Below, piece after piece: positions 35,841 through 48,588 of a DNA stretch of 64,000 nucleotides. A model generated the notes under the pieces. That model ran no database searches. It was not told where the DNA came from and was given only the letters and a program-made list of their open reading frames with translations. Each line of letters begins with the position of its first letter. Position 1 is the stretch's first letter. This stretch comes from Collybiopsis luxurians FD-317 M1 (taxonomy: Eukaryota > Basidiomycota > Agaricomycetes > Agaricales > Omphalotaceae), in assembly GCA_000827265.1 (NCBI GenBank), contig KN834836.1, forward strand, positions 62,001 through 126,000, read 5' to 3'. Both the position numbers and the translations under genes were made by a program.

Positions 35841-37153
35841 TCAGTCCTTCTTTGTTTCATTCATGCTCCAGTCATAACTTTCCATGAAAGGGAGGAAAGG
35901 CAGGTATCGTCGGCTTTTACAATCATTGACACACTTTGCGTCGTCCGAATCTGGATTTGGTGGGTAGGGGTCCTCTCGCGATACCCTCGGGAGGGCAGAG
36001 TTGATGAGATTGTATGTTTCGGTGTCGTCTGGTGAGACAGTGAGCACGACACGGAAGGGCCCCTGGGCCCGGTGAATATTGGCGGAACAAGACTCGGAGG
36101 GAGGGGTGGTGGGGGAAGGGGAAGGGGAAGGAGAGAGGGATGAGAGGGGCGATGGAGGAGAGTAGCTTATGTTCATTGATGCAAACTCTGAGAGGGGAAG
36201 GGAAAGGGGCGATGGAGGAGGGGGCGGGGGGGTTATGGGCATTGATGCAGACTCTGAAGTGGCACAAGAGAAGAGGGCTGATGGAGGAGGGGCCGGGAGG
36301 GTAATGAATATCGATCCAGACTCGGAAGTGGGGAGAGAGGAATGGGATGGTGGAGAAGGGGGCGGGAGGGTGATGAATATCGATCCAGAATCTGAAGTGG
36401 GGAGGGAGGAGAGAGATGGCCGAGGAGGAGTCGGGGGGTTGATGACTCCCGATGCTGACTCTGAAGTGGACAGGTAGTCGAGGGATGACCGAGGAGAGGG
36501 GTTCATGACTACCGATGCAGACTCTGAAATTGAGAGGTCGGTGGGAGACGACCGAGAAGCCGAACTATTTATTACTGGCGACGCAGGTTCTGAAGTAGTC
36601 GCGCTTGAGGGACCGCTTGCTGACAGAGGGTTCTTACCACGTCTTCTCCGAGCAGAAGTCAGTTCCGTGAGCTCCCCCGATTGTCTTTTGGCCGCGATCT
36701 CATCAGCTTTGGAGCGCCCAAATTCTGCTGCCTATCAAAGAAAAATGGGCTCTCCCAGTAAGCTCAGATCGAGTTTTCGAATTATGAGAGACCTACCAAA
36801 CACTCAAGCGGCATATCCATGCCCTTTTCAAAATACTTTGCCCTGACCTGCTCGCAACGATTCTTGTGTTTATTCCAATTGAGCAGATAGAATTTCCCGA
36901 CATTTTCGAGGGCAATTTCGGAATCGCAGATACATTTTACGAGCTGTGAATTGATGATATCCCTGCAGCATCCGTCATGTTTCAATTTGTCATAGCGCTT
37001 TTTCTCTGCGTGACTGAGCCGAGTGAAATCAGTTGTGCTCTCCTGTCGACGAGATGCACTTGGTGTAGCAGAAGTGCTGGGTCTATGATGGCTGATTGAC
37101 CGGCTAGGGACGGCCGTAGCCTTGGAACATTTGCTCGTTTTGAGGGGGGCCAT
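35841..37153 (-). CDS. Single-zinc-finger protein with Ser/Pro repeat, two exons, 415 residues
   Basis: Exon 1 is 37153-36797 and exon 2 is 36731-35841; the sum is in frame. The N-terminal part is basic and Ser/Thr-rich. It is followed by a putative zinc-binding module: C-I-C, a hydrophobic stretch ending FYLLNW, then His and Cys in WNKHKNRC, and the segment RAKYFEKGMDMPLECL. Exon 2 consists mostly of about seven imperfect repeats of 22-24 residues built around SESGSIFITLPPP, then an acidic end. The same module, spacing and intron position occur in the gene at 45775, so they form a family, here with C-X-C instead of C-X2-C. A nucleic acid-binding role is plausible but unproved. The start at 37153 opens MAPLKTSKCSK; an upstream in-frame Met at 37189 is possible. 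Confidence 0.72.
36110..36530. repeat. Coding minisatellite, about 66-72 base period
   Basis: On the plus strand the phrase GATGCAGACTCTGAAGTGG and variants recur about every 66-72 bases (near 36176, 36242, 36308, 36380, 36449, 36509). It encodes the Ser/Pro repeats of the minus-strand zinc-finger protein. Confidence 0.8.
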
Positions 37154-37501
37154 CGGTAGGTCGAACTCGAGTGGGCGAGAGGTCCACAAAGGTGCAGGTA
37201 TTTAAGTCCCCCGAATATCCTTTGACCATGTTGCCTCAAAATGGAAATGGGTCATTTTCAAGGACAAAGGCGGACTACTAAACATGGTCATCGAAAAAGT
37301 GTATTGACCTTAATTGATATGTGGGAGGACTGGGCACAATAGGTAAATAAGCGCTGAAAATTAGCGAGTCTGGTTCCACGTGTCTGGGCATAGCTTATTT
37401 CTTAAGTATCTTATTCCCTAAAGCCTAATGAGCTTAATTTTTTGAGCGGGAAAGCTGAGAGCATATGTACTGAGATCTGAATGCAGCTATATCTATAAAC
37501 A
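37154..37501. promoter_or_regulatory. Spacer between zinc-finger gene and WDR59-like gene
   Basis: Both genes are on the minus strand; this holds the promoter of the zinc-finger gene and the 3' end of the WDR59-like gene. No further feature seen. Confidence 0.45.
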
Positions 37502-40500
37502 TCACTTGCTATGACTAGTTATCCCGGAATACGGTGACTTCGGAAACACAACATCTCCCGATATCTGACATGCACAACCACAGCCCGTGGCGCAGATAGG
37601 AACGCTCAACTGTTTCCAGCACGAAACATGCGTGACGTGGAAGCAACGCAAACAATTGACGGAAAGCCCTGTTAGGTGCATTAAGCTGAAGATCTGCAAG
37701 TCTCACAGAGATGGAACATACCCTTAACAGAGAGTCTACAAACAGTGCACTTTGGCGTAGTACGAAGATTACCGCAAGAGTCACATGGGGCACCAGGTTT
37801 ATCGACGGGAAGAGGTATTGAGCAGTTGGTACAAATTCTCACCAGCCCTAGGCACGATAGAGTTAGCTGAAGGCAAAGCAGTGTCCGCAGAAACTCACCG
37901 ATGTCATGTTCGTACAAGGAATTTTCTCGTTCATGTAGACTGATAGACTTAAGAAGCTCCGCGCGTTTATGATGCAGTTCCCAACGAGCCAACATCTCAG
38001 CATAGAAATGGATATGTTGGAGAAGAAGCGATAGATCCTCGTCGGAGAAAGTAAACTGAATCAAACTAAACACGCAAAAAAGGGTCATGAGTAAATTTTC
38101 AGCCTGAGGGTAAATGAAATGACATACTCATCCTTTGTCTGGAGCGTCGGAGCAGCTTCGAAGACCATCTTTCGCTTCTTGCCATTGGTATTACCAGCGC
38201 TGGCGACTTGTGAAAATGTAAGCCTGCGAGAATGGCCATTTGACGAGAACGACACGCCAGATTCTTTCGAATGTGGTACTGTCTCGTTCCACGATTTAGA
38301 AATCCCGGTGGACGGTGTCAGCAATATCGGAGAGGCCGAGCTTCGATTCCAACCAGGCCGGTTTGGGGATTCGGGAAGCCATCTTCCTCGCAACGCTCTA
38401 CTAGTGGCGACTCGATTTTGTTCACTGACGGATTTATGGAGGGGAATTGCAATCCAAGAGGGCGAAGGAATGGGGGGTGACCTAGCGGGGGATATCGGCA
38501 GTGCTGGGTTCAAGTCTGGATTGTCAAGAGATTGAGGTAGAGTACCAGCCATGAACTGCTTCCCAGTGCTAAATAGGCTTGTCCAGGAACCGCGAGAGGA
38601 ACCTATCGCCAAACCAGAAGCAAGCGGATTTGGAGACGAAGGTAAATTCCCTGAGCCAGGAGGAGAAAGCGGGGTACGAGTCGGATGACCGGGCGAATTC
38701 GTCGGCGTGGATTTGGAGGAATAGACATGGATAGCACTGAAATAATCTAAGGCCGAATTCGGTCTGGTACTCAGTGATGACACAGTAGCCGCACTCATCG
38801 AGTTGGGGGTATGAAAAAGTTGGAGAGCGATGGAGGCAACCATTGCGAGCATTTGTACATCTTTCTGAGCTCGAAGGTCTGAGAACCTAGATCATGGTCA
38901 TTGATTGATGTCGTATGGCAAAGAGCAAAAATGAACGTACAAACGATCTATCAACTGCTTTACAAGACCCAACCAACGAGACACCGGGCCGATATACATT
39001 TTTCTATCAGCGTCCTCTCCACTTAATGCGACAGCAGCAGTCACAGCGGTGCCTAAAACTGCTCCAAGTGACCGGAAGATGCGCTCATGATCATATCTCC
39101 CATGTGCTTTTGCAACCGAGGCATTCAGATTGCAAACTTGCACTAAGTCGGTGCTGCCGTTCTTGGTGCTATCGTCTCCTTCGACCACTTTGTCGACAGA
39201 TCCTTTGCCTCCAGCAAGGACGGAAGCCGCGAAGAATACATAGTCCTTAGCAACACTCCTATCTCCTCCCACGAGCCCCGTCGTATTCGCAATGACCACT
39301 TCACTTCTCCTGGGCGACCCGCCAATCAACGCCAAAGTCGTATAACTTCTTGATCCGCTAGCCGTTCCGCTCTCTTCCCAACTTGCGCCTCCTCCAGATA
39401 CGCCCTCCCAGATGGAATCCAGACCAGCGGATTTCTTGAGCGAATTCGAATGTCGTCGCCCACGAAGTCGAGGGTGGGTCAAAAGATTGGTCATGATGCG
39501 CACTATCTGGGATTGTGCGAGCGCGGGAGGAATTTCAGTGTTCTGAATCTGTGAAGGATACGAATAAGAATTGAGTACATCGCTAGCGCCGTATGTTCCA
39601 TATAGATCATTGCCGACTTTCATCCTTGAATCAGACGTCGACGGGGGGAGTATCGATCGAATCGCCGTTTCACGGTCAGTAGCTGCTAGACCTAAACGAC
39701 GCACAGCATCAGAGAGTAGAGCTGGAGACTGGTGGAAGGCCTGAGGGGACGACGATGTGCGATGTCCTTGGGCTACCTCTGCATCAGCGCCGCATTCGGT
39801 AGAAGTCCCTTCGTTGTTGTTACTGGCGGAGTCACGATCGGGATGGGATGGTTCGACACTACTTCGTGCTGGAGATCTTGATTGCGAAAGGACATTGCCA
39901 ATGGTGTTTCGCACGATACGAGGAGGTGCTCTAAAGAAACACACCAGCTCACCTAATACGGGACTCTTCAGCATCAGTTGATGAAGACGGTTTAATTGGA
40001 CTCACCATTTGGGCCAAAACTCCCCTGACAAGTTCGTGGTTCTGCGAGATTTTTGTTGTTCCGCAATAGCAACGCAGTCACTTCTCTATCTCTCGAGTCA
40101 TCTCCCATATCTTCCTCCTCGGACGAATCCAGGTCGTCTTGCGAGTCGTCGTCCTGGACTGTAACACCGCCACTGAGACCAGACTTCAATCCTAACGCCG
40201 CTACATTCCCGTCGATATCGATAAAACTTTCATCCTTGAACACCAAAAACCTTAAGCACGCCTCTAAACACGGTTTCTGTCTTTCCCGCAAGGACGCTAT
40301 AATCCTCCTCAATTTCCTCAGCATAAATGCTCGGTCTTTCATAGTAATCAACGGCGTATACTCCATGCTGACAGTGGGAAGATGACCGAGGGGTAAACTA
40401 TTGCCATTGTCGACGTTATGGATATGAGGGTCGCTACTCTGAGGATACTCGCGAGGAAAGGTGAACGTAACGCGAAGGAAAACTGACTGCGTCGAGTACG

Positions 40501-42673
40501 AGTAGGTGGCTCCCGATCCCAGTCCTGACGCGCCGTGGCGTAAGCCGGACTCGGAACGCGCCCAGGGAACTTGCAGACCGAGAGTTACGGTCCGATGTTG
40601 CTTTTTGCTGCCGGTAAGTGAAAGATCATGCTTCTCCAGCCGTACTTTGGACGCTGGTAGCTTGGAGAGCACGGAAGTTATCCTGGAGGGGCAATTAATG
40701 GTTATCTTCACTTGAAGAACGTCATCATACGTACTCGTCTTGTAAAGATGGACCAACGCTCTGAGCAGCAATCTCCTTGTCATCTGACGGCTTACTCTCT
40801 TTACTCCCCGACTTATCTCTACTCGAACTCCTCGTTTTCCCATCTAGCTCATCACTGGTAGGCCTGACATCGGTTCCAGCCGCAAGGACCGTAGAACTAC
40901 CAGAAGCAGGTATAGTGGCTGTAGGAGGACCGGTTGCGTCTTTGACCGAAGAAAGCCACGAAAGAGCATCTACGCGGGCACGGGATTTGAGTCCTCCTGC
41001 CGCACCGCGGGACATAGTTCCCCCACCCCCGCTACTAACATGTCCAACGACATGGACATTGACACCGGGAGTCGCCATGGCAGTCATACCACTACTCGCA
41101 CTACCAGACACGCGCTCGTCAACAGGATCCAAAGGTAAGCTAGGGTATGGCTGGGGATAGAGATTGGAATTGTTTCTTGATCGATTCTTGGTTTGACCCT
41201 GGCTCTGATAGGCAAGAGCCGGTGGGCCACCTGCTCGTACTTCAGCAAGGATCGAGCGGTGCCCTATTGGAGCGGAAATTGGATTGGGAGTAGAAGTGTT
41301 GAGATCTGTGTCTGGGTTCGGTTTTATAAGAGGGAAGGTAAGTGGATCGCGGAAAGACATTGAAGTGAGAGGAGGATCAGTAGGAGTAATTGCGATAGAC
41401 TGTTGCTGAAAATCATTGCTACGAGAATACCCTACTTTCTACATGTGCAATATATAAGTATATGAAAGAAAGAACTGCAAAAAGCTTGCGTACCTGCATC
41501 ACCTCAGATTCCACCGGCCAGAACCTCAAAGTACGATCTTTCGACCAGGTGATGAGCTGAAAAGCAGTATTGTTGGCGTTTTTCCTCCAAACAAACTCTT
41601 TCACCACGTCGGAATGACCAAGGAAACTATCCACTGGAAGTTCCGTTAGACCATGATTGAGATTTTGACTTTCCAGACTAAACATTTCTAAAGCCGTTTC
41701 GCCTCTTTGTGCCAAACTCAGGACGCCACGGCCGAAGGGAAGACTCCTCGCACGCCAGACGGGATATCCGGTTTTTATTGTCCGCTTGAGCGTCTTGGTA
41801 TCTGAGTCCCATACCTTGATAGTCTTATCCAAAGAGCAGGTAACAATCTCCGCAGGTTCGGTATGTGACCAGTCGATACCGTAAATACGAGATGAATGAG
41901 CTTCAATGGTTTTCAGCGGGAGACTGCCTTTTCGCCGGTCCCAGATGTGCACCTTGTCGAGGTGCGAGGAAGCTAGGATGTGCGAATCTTGTCGATTCCA
42001 CTTGACTTGAGTTCCAGGAGAGCTAAAGGCGCATAAACCGAGGATTGGTTTCCGAGGCTCGCGAATATCCCAGGTCCATACCCAAGAATCTAACCCAGTG
42101 GAGCTGAGTAGATCTCGGTCCGCAGGGTTCCAATTAATATCGGTAACAGCACGGTAGTGACGGTGAAGAATGTGTTCAATGGACGTTTTTCCAGTCATAT
42201 ACAAATTCCAGATGAGTCTAATTCAAGTTAGTTCAAGCATTAACTAGAGGAGAGTATGTACGCACAGTTTTTCGCTAGAAGTCGATACGATATACTCAGC
42301 ACGACTCGGATGGGGGTTCCATTGTACATCAGCCACGTCCCAAGTCCCACCTTGAGGAAGAAACCGAGGAACTTCAAATGGTGATTCCAGGTCGATGATA
42401 AAGAGACCCCTTCGAGCAGCCAGAACTACATCTCTGGACCAGGGGCTGATACTCATCTATAGGAAAATTTAGAACGATATTGGCAAGTTATGCCTCGCAT
42501 ACATTTCCGACAGCATCTCCAACCAGTCCCTTCATATCAAACTGCAAACTCTTGCGAAAATTGGTGCCATCCTCTTCGCTGTCGAGGTCTACATTCTGAG
42601 GTGGTCTCCTGGTAGAGAGTAGGCTAGGTCGTCGTACAGTGTGGTTCACATGGGAGTGTATTCTTTCAGTCAT
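37502..42673 (-). CDS. WDR59/Mtc5-like subunit of the GATOR2 (SEA) complex
   Basis: In known systems WDR59 (yeast Mtc5/Sea3) belongs to the vacuole/lysosome-associated SEA/GATOR2 complex, which relays amino-acid signals to TORC1. The gene has the full domain order. After MTERIHSHVNHTV come N-terminal WD40 repeats (WNPADRDLLSSTGLDSWVWTWDI near 42130, SSRIYGIDWSHTEPAEIVTC, then LITWSKDRTLRFWPVES). A long Ser/Gly-rich linker precedes an RWD domain near 40690-40230, with VFLRVTFTFPREYPQS and FMLRKLRRIIASLRERQ. The C-terminal part ends in a Cys-rich zinc ribbon/RING-like module at 37850-37510, with CTNCSIPLP, CDSCGNL, CTVCRLSV, CLRCFHVTHVSCW and CATGCGCAC. Length is roughly 1,500-1,650 residues, larger than yeast Mtc5. 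Exon edges within the linker are approximate. Confidence 0.88.
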
Positions 42674-43077
42674 TGGACATGGTTGTTCGTCCCCACTGAC
42701 GGTGAGAGTTGACGCGAAGAGAAAGATAAGCGCCTATCATGTGATCTGGCGCTTACGCGAACTTGATACGAATCTAAGTCCAGATGCCGCAGTTCTACGT
42801 CAACCAAATCCTGTTTTTTTGCCGTTTTTCCGAAAATTAATACAAGCCCTCCTTTCAGGTCATATATCAAGTAACTATTATTCTTCAAAGGCATTGGTTA
42901 CGTGTCGTTGTTACTGCGATCTGACTACGCCTGCTCTCACTGGGCACCCTAACAGTTACGTCTCTACAGCGAGTCATACGTATACCTGCCGAGTATGTTC
43001 AGTTCTGAGATGTCCAAGTTACTCTTTAAAAGACACCCCAAACGCGAAGCTTTCTTGCATCCCTCAAGTACATACAT
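42674..43077. promoter_or_regulatory. Bidirectional promoter, WDR59-like / UGT7
   Basis: About 400 bases between divergent start codons. No TATAAATA octamer like those of the other UGT genes was found. Confidence 0.5.
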
Positions 43078-45079
43078 ATGTCTTTCTCAAAGCATCTTTT
43101 GATCCACGCCGCCCCTTCGTGGGGTATGTCTCCAATTTCCTCCACTTTCTTTAGGATCTCTGATCTGGCGCAGGTCATAACAAGCCCGCTGCTGCTCTCG
43201 TGGTCATGTTAACTAGAGCACGCCCTGAGTTGACTGTCACCATTCTGACCACGGGCCTCATGTATTCTAAATTCATACACGAATTGCAGTCCAAATTGAC
43301 TGTTGGTGAGTTCGACGCGTTGATGACGCGTGTTTAGTATGTCCACTTCCAACTTTTGCAGCAATTGATGCAGGTTCTAAAGTGATTTTCATGTACATAG
43401 TGTCATTGATATCGCCGGATCCAAGTTCCATCCACTGGCTCCGCTTTCAGCTTTCAAGCCAGCGTACACAGCGCTTTATGAAGGCCAAAGCATTACATGC
43501 ATATCGTCTGGCAAAGTCTTTGAGTTTTCCAGCCTTCCTCGGGTCTCCCTTGCTATTATCGATGTAGGTACCCCTATGATAGCTCTAAGAACCCAACGCT
43601 CATTCTTTATAGCACTTTGCAGGATACGCATTCGACGACATCCGTTCAGTTTCTCAAAAGCAAGTACCTATCGTCGCTTTCTTGACCTCACCGGCCGGCG
43701 GCACTATCCGACATTTCGGCCCCAAGCGATTCGGTGGTATCGCCCCAGCCGAAATGGAGACTGAGGAAGGGAGACAGAAGGCCAAGGCGAAATTAAATGA
43801 GATGATGAGTGCAATGGCCTCGGTTCCATTCAACCTGGAAGCGGCTCTTAAAAATAAACAAGTAACCTTCTTCATTATTTTTCGCTTTCGGCGGCGCCTT
43901 GAATTTTTTAGCAGCCTCTTCCGGATACTCAAAAAGGAGTGACGACCCATAATTCAAATGAATTCGAAGTCTTGAAAATACCCGGAGCCCCACCAATGTA
44001 TACCCACGAAACGAGACCACAAGCCGTAAGTCTAGTAATGCTTGAAATGCGGGATAGAATTAATGTAACCACGTCTTCACAGAAGCTTCCTATCACCAAG
44101 GTTGTTGAGACGCTATGCCAAATATATACAGTTGAAGGCGACGCAGTCATCATCGCATCTAACTCCACTTTCGATGGAGATATGATGGGTACTCTGAAGA
44201 ACTGGCTAGGAGGATTTGATCAACCGGTCTATCCTATAGGCCCCTTGACCTTGCCTACGCCCAAAGGAAAGGAAGACAAATCAAACGACGTGGAGGTCGT
44301 CGAATTCCTAGACAAGATGCGCCTTCGTTCTGGAAAGCGATCCTTGATTTACGTGAGTATCTCGACGACCTGCTCTTGCCTTGGGGATTGACTTGGTATA
44401 CTATAGATCTCCTTTGGAACATTCTTCGTTCCTTCCGAGATAGAGAAAGTTTGGGCAGTGATCGAAGCTTTGATCACGTCCGAAACGCCCTTCATTTTCG
44501 CCCACGCCTCTCCCCTTCTCTCAGTTACCGAGGAAAAAAAGGCATGGATTAACAACAGCGGAGTTGGGCTGGAATTATCTTGGAGTCCGCAGCAAGTCAT
44601 ACTCGAACATGAGGTAACTGGGTGGTTCCTCACTCATGGAGGCTGGAACAGCATTATGGAGGCCTTTGAGTCTAAAATTCCCTTGTACGTACCACAAATT
44701 CTTTGCCGATATTTGTATTCGAAACCTAACTGGATACATTAGGATTATTTGGCCGATAAATGGTGACCAGCCTCTCAATGCAGCGAACCTCACACTCATT
44801 CACAAGGCCGCTTTTGAATTGATTGAAGTTCGTGGAGGGGAAGATGGGACAAAACCCCTGCTACGATTTAAAGATACAGAGTATACACCGTCGTTCACGA
44901 TTGAGGGAGTCAAGGAGGAGTTTATAGGTGTACTTGAGAAGATCAAAGGCGAAGAGGGACAAGTCGTCAGAAAGAACTTCGAAAAGTTGAGCGAGGAAAT
45001 GGGTAAAAGTTGGCATGATGGTGGGGAATCCAATAGCAACTTCAACGATTTTCTGGCCAAGTTTGTGGATTGCATATAA
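43078..45079 (+). CDS. UGT7: GT1-family UDP-glycosyltransferase, separate from the array
   Basis: Same general exon plan as the other UGTs. Exon 1 (43078-43123) encodes MSFSKHLLIHAAPSWG and ends at a normal GTATGT donor; exon 2 restores WGHNKPAAALV, so the catalytic-type His is present (codon 43176-43178). Asp is kept in LAIID before HFAGYAFDDI. The PSPG box reads WSPQQVILEHEVTGWFLTHGG, WNSIMEAFESKIPL and IIWPINGDQPLNA. Other landmarks are VIDIAGSKFHPLAPL, IPGAPPMYTHETRPQ and YPIGPLTLP. It is clearly diverged from UGT1 and from UGT2-UGT6, notably in exon 4, which is longer and Lys/Ala-rich near its end. No lesion seen. Acceptor unknown. Confidence 0.88.
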
Positions 45080-45774
45080 ACTCTTTAGATCTAGAAATTA
45101 AGAAAGCCTTCTCTTTGGACGTTGTTGATACTTAAAAAACGTTTCCAATAAAAGAGATCGGATTGGCAATCAATAGAATTATGTAAGTGAATGCTGTACG
45201 ATAAGATTAGATCTCGGAGACCCACAATACCCTCGAAGTTCATCTTGTCCAATTTGTCTTTTTTTTTCCGTCCCAACTCCGCCGACAATCGGAGCTGTGG
45301 ACTCGTTCTGGCTTATCACGCCAATCTCCGTACAGTAAGATACGCTCTCATCCAACGGCTTTGAGCTTTTGCTTTTCAGAAACTTCCTCGACCAGATCTC
45401 TTGCAAAGTCGCGACTACAGAGAACAAAAGATACATTATACGCGTCGAGAAAGGTGTGAGAGCGTCGTCAAACAGCCACGCCTCACAAGGTCACGAAAAC
45501 CATTAGGACAATGGAAAACTCCTTTGTTTATTTTCGAGCTTCATTTCCACATATTTCCACATATTGGCATTGACGAATTAGGCGGTCCAAAGAGTGTCCA
45601 AGGACTTCAGGTAAGTCATTAAAGAGAGTGCCCCGAAAGCTGTTGATTTTCAGACTCTCATTCTTCCCCAGCTTTCCAACGTACAAAATATTGTAATTTG
45701 CCAGCCTCGCAAAAGTTTTTGGCCAAACGCTTATCTACTTCAACCTCTAGATTCCCTCGAACATCGTCATCGCC
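45080..45774. other. Intergenic, no gene recognised
   Basis: About 700 bases with the UGT7 3' end and the promoter of the next gene. The frames on the minus strand lack protein-like features. Confidence 0.4.
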
Positions 45775-46894
45775 ATGGTTCAATCTGACAACACAAAAAT
45801 CGCGTTCAGGAGATCCGGACGCGTCTCATCCACTCGCCATCATCGAGCGTACGACAAAAGTTACGCCTCGGCTCCGGGGTTGCGAGTGAAAGGAGAATCG
45901 TCGGACTCGTCGGATGAGAGCTTTAACGTCGAGCGCATCGAAGGCCTCAGTAGCAAGCTGTACGAGAACATGATGCAACGAAAGAATGAATTGGAGACAG
46001 ATCCATGGATCAGCGAAGAGGACTTCGGCCCCAAGAGTGTTATGTGCAAGGGCTGTTTAGCGCATATCAAACTAGACGTACGACAATACTACTACTCTAC
46101 CCCGTGGAGAAAGCATGCCAACAGATGTAGTGTTATTCGCACTCATTACTATGACGCGAACGAGGAAATGCCCAAAGAATACTTGGTGAGTTTTACGAGA
46201 ACATGGGTGTCGGTCACATGGTTAATCTGTCTTTGTTTTTCCTCTCCATCATCAGAAAGCTGACTTTGGTAACATCGCTGCCGAGCGGATCTTGCAGGAT
46301 AGGGAGCAAGGGCTTATTCCCGAGCTTACATCTTCTCCGAAATTTGTCAACCCATACCCAAGGCCGGGGAAGGGCAAGAGCGTTGCGATGAACGCTTCCA
46401 CTTCACCTTCGGTCTGCGTATCTGCGGGGGGAAAGAGCCAACGTTCCTCTGGCAGTTCCTCTTCTTCCACTCCTAAATCCACTCCTGCAACCGATTCGTC
46501 TCGCGTCTCCCCCATTTCATCCTATTCATCTTATTGTCCTCCGTCTGCCCAACCGTCAGCTTACCCTTCAGCATCTCCCTCTACTTCGACCTCACCGGCC
46601 GAGATATCTCGGAGCTCTCCCGTTCTATCCTATCCGTCCGATTCTTTACCTTCATCTCAGCACTCTACTTTGACTCGGCGTGCTGTAGAGGATGATCTAT
46701 ATGGCGATGTCTTGGTCAAAAGCGTCTGGGAGCGAATGCTTGAAATCCGGAAGGAAGAAGCTGCCTCCAATAAGCTTACCGAGAAGGATTACCAATTTTT
46801 ATCCACCGTCGGGTACTTTGAGGTCGAGGAAGGCCAAGTTCCTCGTAAAAGTCTGAAGTACTGCCGGAACGCCACAGATTGCCACTCGTTCTGA
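45775..46894 (+). CDS. Single-zinc-finger protein, paralogue of the gene at 35841, two exons, 349 residues
   Basis: Exon 1 is 45775-46185 and exon 2 is 46256-46894; the join EMPKEYL to KADFGNIAAERIL keeps frame. Residues about 98-137 carry the putative zinc site: C-K-G-C, a spacer with YYYSTPW, then RKHANRC, and RTHYYDANEEMPKEYL. The order Cys-Cys...Trp-X2-His-X4-Cys, the acidic segment after it and the intron directly after it all match the minus-strand gene at 35841. The rest is a basic N-terminus (RSGRVSSTRHHRAY) and a long Ser/Pro-rich linker, then a folded-looking C-terminus with VLVKSVWERMLEIRKEEA. Likely nuclear and DNA- or RNA-binding, by inference from composition. Confidence 0.72.
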
Positions 46895-47273
46895 GTCTTG
46901 ATTTTATTTATTTTTTGCTTCCCTTGTTGTATACCATTCGGTGCTATGTCATTTCTTATACCATAATATGTCCCCTGTAATGATGTTATCCTCTTTTTCT
47001 GATACTGCTTAGTATGAATTCGGTCGATTTATCTGATTTTCTCTTGCTTGTAGTTCTGTTTAAAGTAAGCATTTATTCGTCTGTATGTAATGTACCTTGC
47101 ACGTAGCCTCCATGAAGTTGAATTGATTTGCCTAGTCAGAAGTTCTCACTGTAAATGCCCTAACGCCTGTTCGAACCCTGAGCTCCGCGACGCAGAGCGC
47201 CAACGGGCGTCTGTATTTGACAGCTATCGTGGGTCTTGCAGCTTGCTACCTTTCTTTCATCTTCTTGTTTTGT
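46895..47273. other. Intergenic, no gene recognised
   Basis: 3' end of the zinc-finger gene and promoter of the BTB gene. AT-rich, with no RNA gene supported. Confidence 0.45.
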
Positions 47274-48453
47274 ATGCCATCTCGCTGTGCCATGATTACT
47301 CAAGAAGCTGACTCTGACAGCTTACCCATCGTTAAAAACCCGAATTTTTGGTTCAGCGACGGCAATATTGTCCTACTCGCAAGTATGTTTGCGTTCAAAA
47401 TTCACCGAGGCCAATTGCAGCGCCATTCAGAGTTTTTCGATGGCATGTTTGATATTCCGCAGCCAAGCAAACAAGACACGCTGGAAGGTTGTCCTCTGGT
47501 CGAGATGCAAGATAGTCCGGACGACTTGTATCATTTCTTGGGTGCGCTGTATGATGGACTGTGCGTACAATATCTTTGAAATTCAAATCCTCTGAGCCAA
47601 ATTTGCTACTAGATATCTATCCTTTCCCCGTCCAGCTCATTTTGCACGTCTTGCTTCAGTCCTTCGTCTTTCTACCAAGTACTTGGTCCCTCATCTTCGT
47701 CAACAATGCCTCGAACGCCTCACTCTGGATTGGCCTTGTACTCTAGAAGCCTGGGATGCTCGCGAAAACGAAGCTCTTGGTCCGAACACCTGCTATTCTC
47801 CTAGACAATACACTCCTCATCCAACTCTAGTCATTGATCTCGCTATCGAACTCAGCCTAGACCAATTCCTACCTAGTGCATTCTACGACCTCTCAAGATA
47901 TGGCCCAAGCAAAATCATGTATGGAACACCTGGCATCAAATCAATCTTAGTTTCTCCGGACGAAGAACCGCGATACGTTTGTCTCTCCAATCAACTTTTC
48001 ATACGAACGCTGCGTGGGCGCGAATGTGCTCAACGTTTTCTCCTCGATTTTCTTTCGACACATGTCGAAAACCGTCAGCCTTCTGTGAAATGCTTGTATC
48101 GTCATCCGCTGCATCCCTCTCTTACAAAGTCACACCCTTGCGTCCAAGGTTTCCAGCAAATTTACTTTGACACTTTTCGTTGTATCGGAGGAGTTGCCAT
48201 TGGGCGTGATGCTGATCCGTTGTTTACTCTGAATCAAGCGATGGAAAGGCTGACCAAACCGCATCGAATTGAGAGCGAGCGGATGAGGGCTTTGATGTGT
48301 AGTCCCTGCAAGCTAGAGTTTCTGGATGTTTGTGCTAGGGGTAGAGAAGCGGCTTGGGGGTGCATTCCCAGCTGGTTCGGGCTGGAAGAGGTTATCGAAG
48401 GATGGGGTGGCTTAGATTCTGGCAGCAGCAGCAACGACGAACAGAGTGACTAG
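47274..48453 (+). CDS. BTB/POZ domain protein, two exons, 375 residues
   Basis: Exon 1 is 47274-47560 and exon 2 is 47613-48453. The BTB fold covers about residues 20-120: NFWFSDGNIVLLASMFAFKIHRGQL, HSEFFDGMFDIPQP, LVEMQDSPDDLYHFLGALYD and, after the intron, RLSTKYLVPHLRQQC. BTB domains mediate dimerisation and often recruit cullin-3 ubiquitin ligases. Expanded families of this exact layout, a BTB domain followed by a helical region with no Kelch or MATH partner, are common in mushroom-forming fungi. A C-terminal Ser/Asp/Glu-rich tail ends the protein. The start could instead be Met at 47292. Function unknown; it sits at the edge of the decaying accessory region. Confidence 0.82.
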
Positions 48454-48588
48454 GGCATGACGAGCTAGCTATATGTGGTTAATATTCCAGCTCCAAAACG
48501 GAATAGCCTGGATAACTGGATAAGTCACGACTGGAACGACGGAGCAAATACCATTATTTTTCCTTGCACCTCCGAAATTTCTGTAGAA

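Noticed and set aside
36169..36477. Plus-strand open frame with Gly/Asp/Glu repeats
   Set aside because: It is the antisense reading of the Ser/Pro repeats of the spliced minus-strand gene and has no independent support.
47150..47190. TGTTCGAACCC resembling a tRNA T-loop
   Set aside because: No matching acceptor stem, D-arm or anticodon stem could be placed around it.
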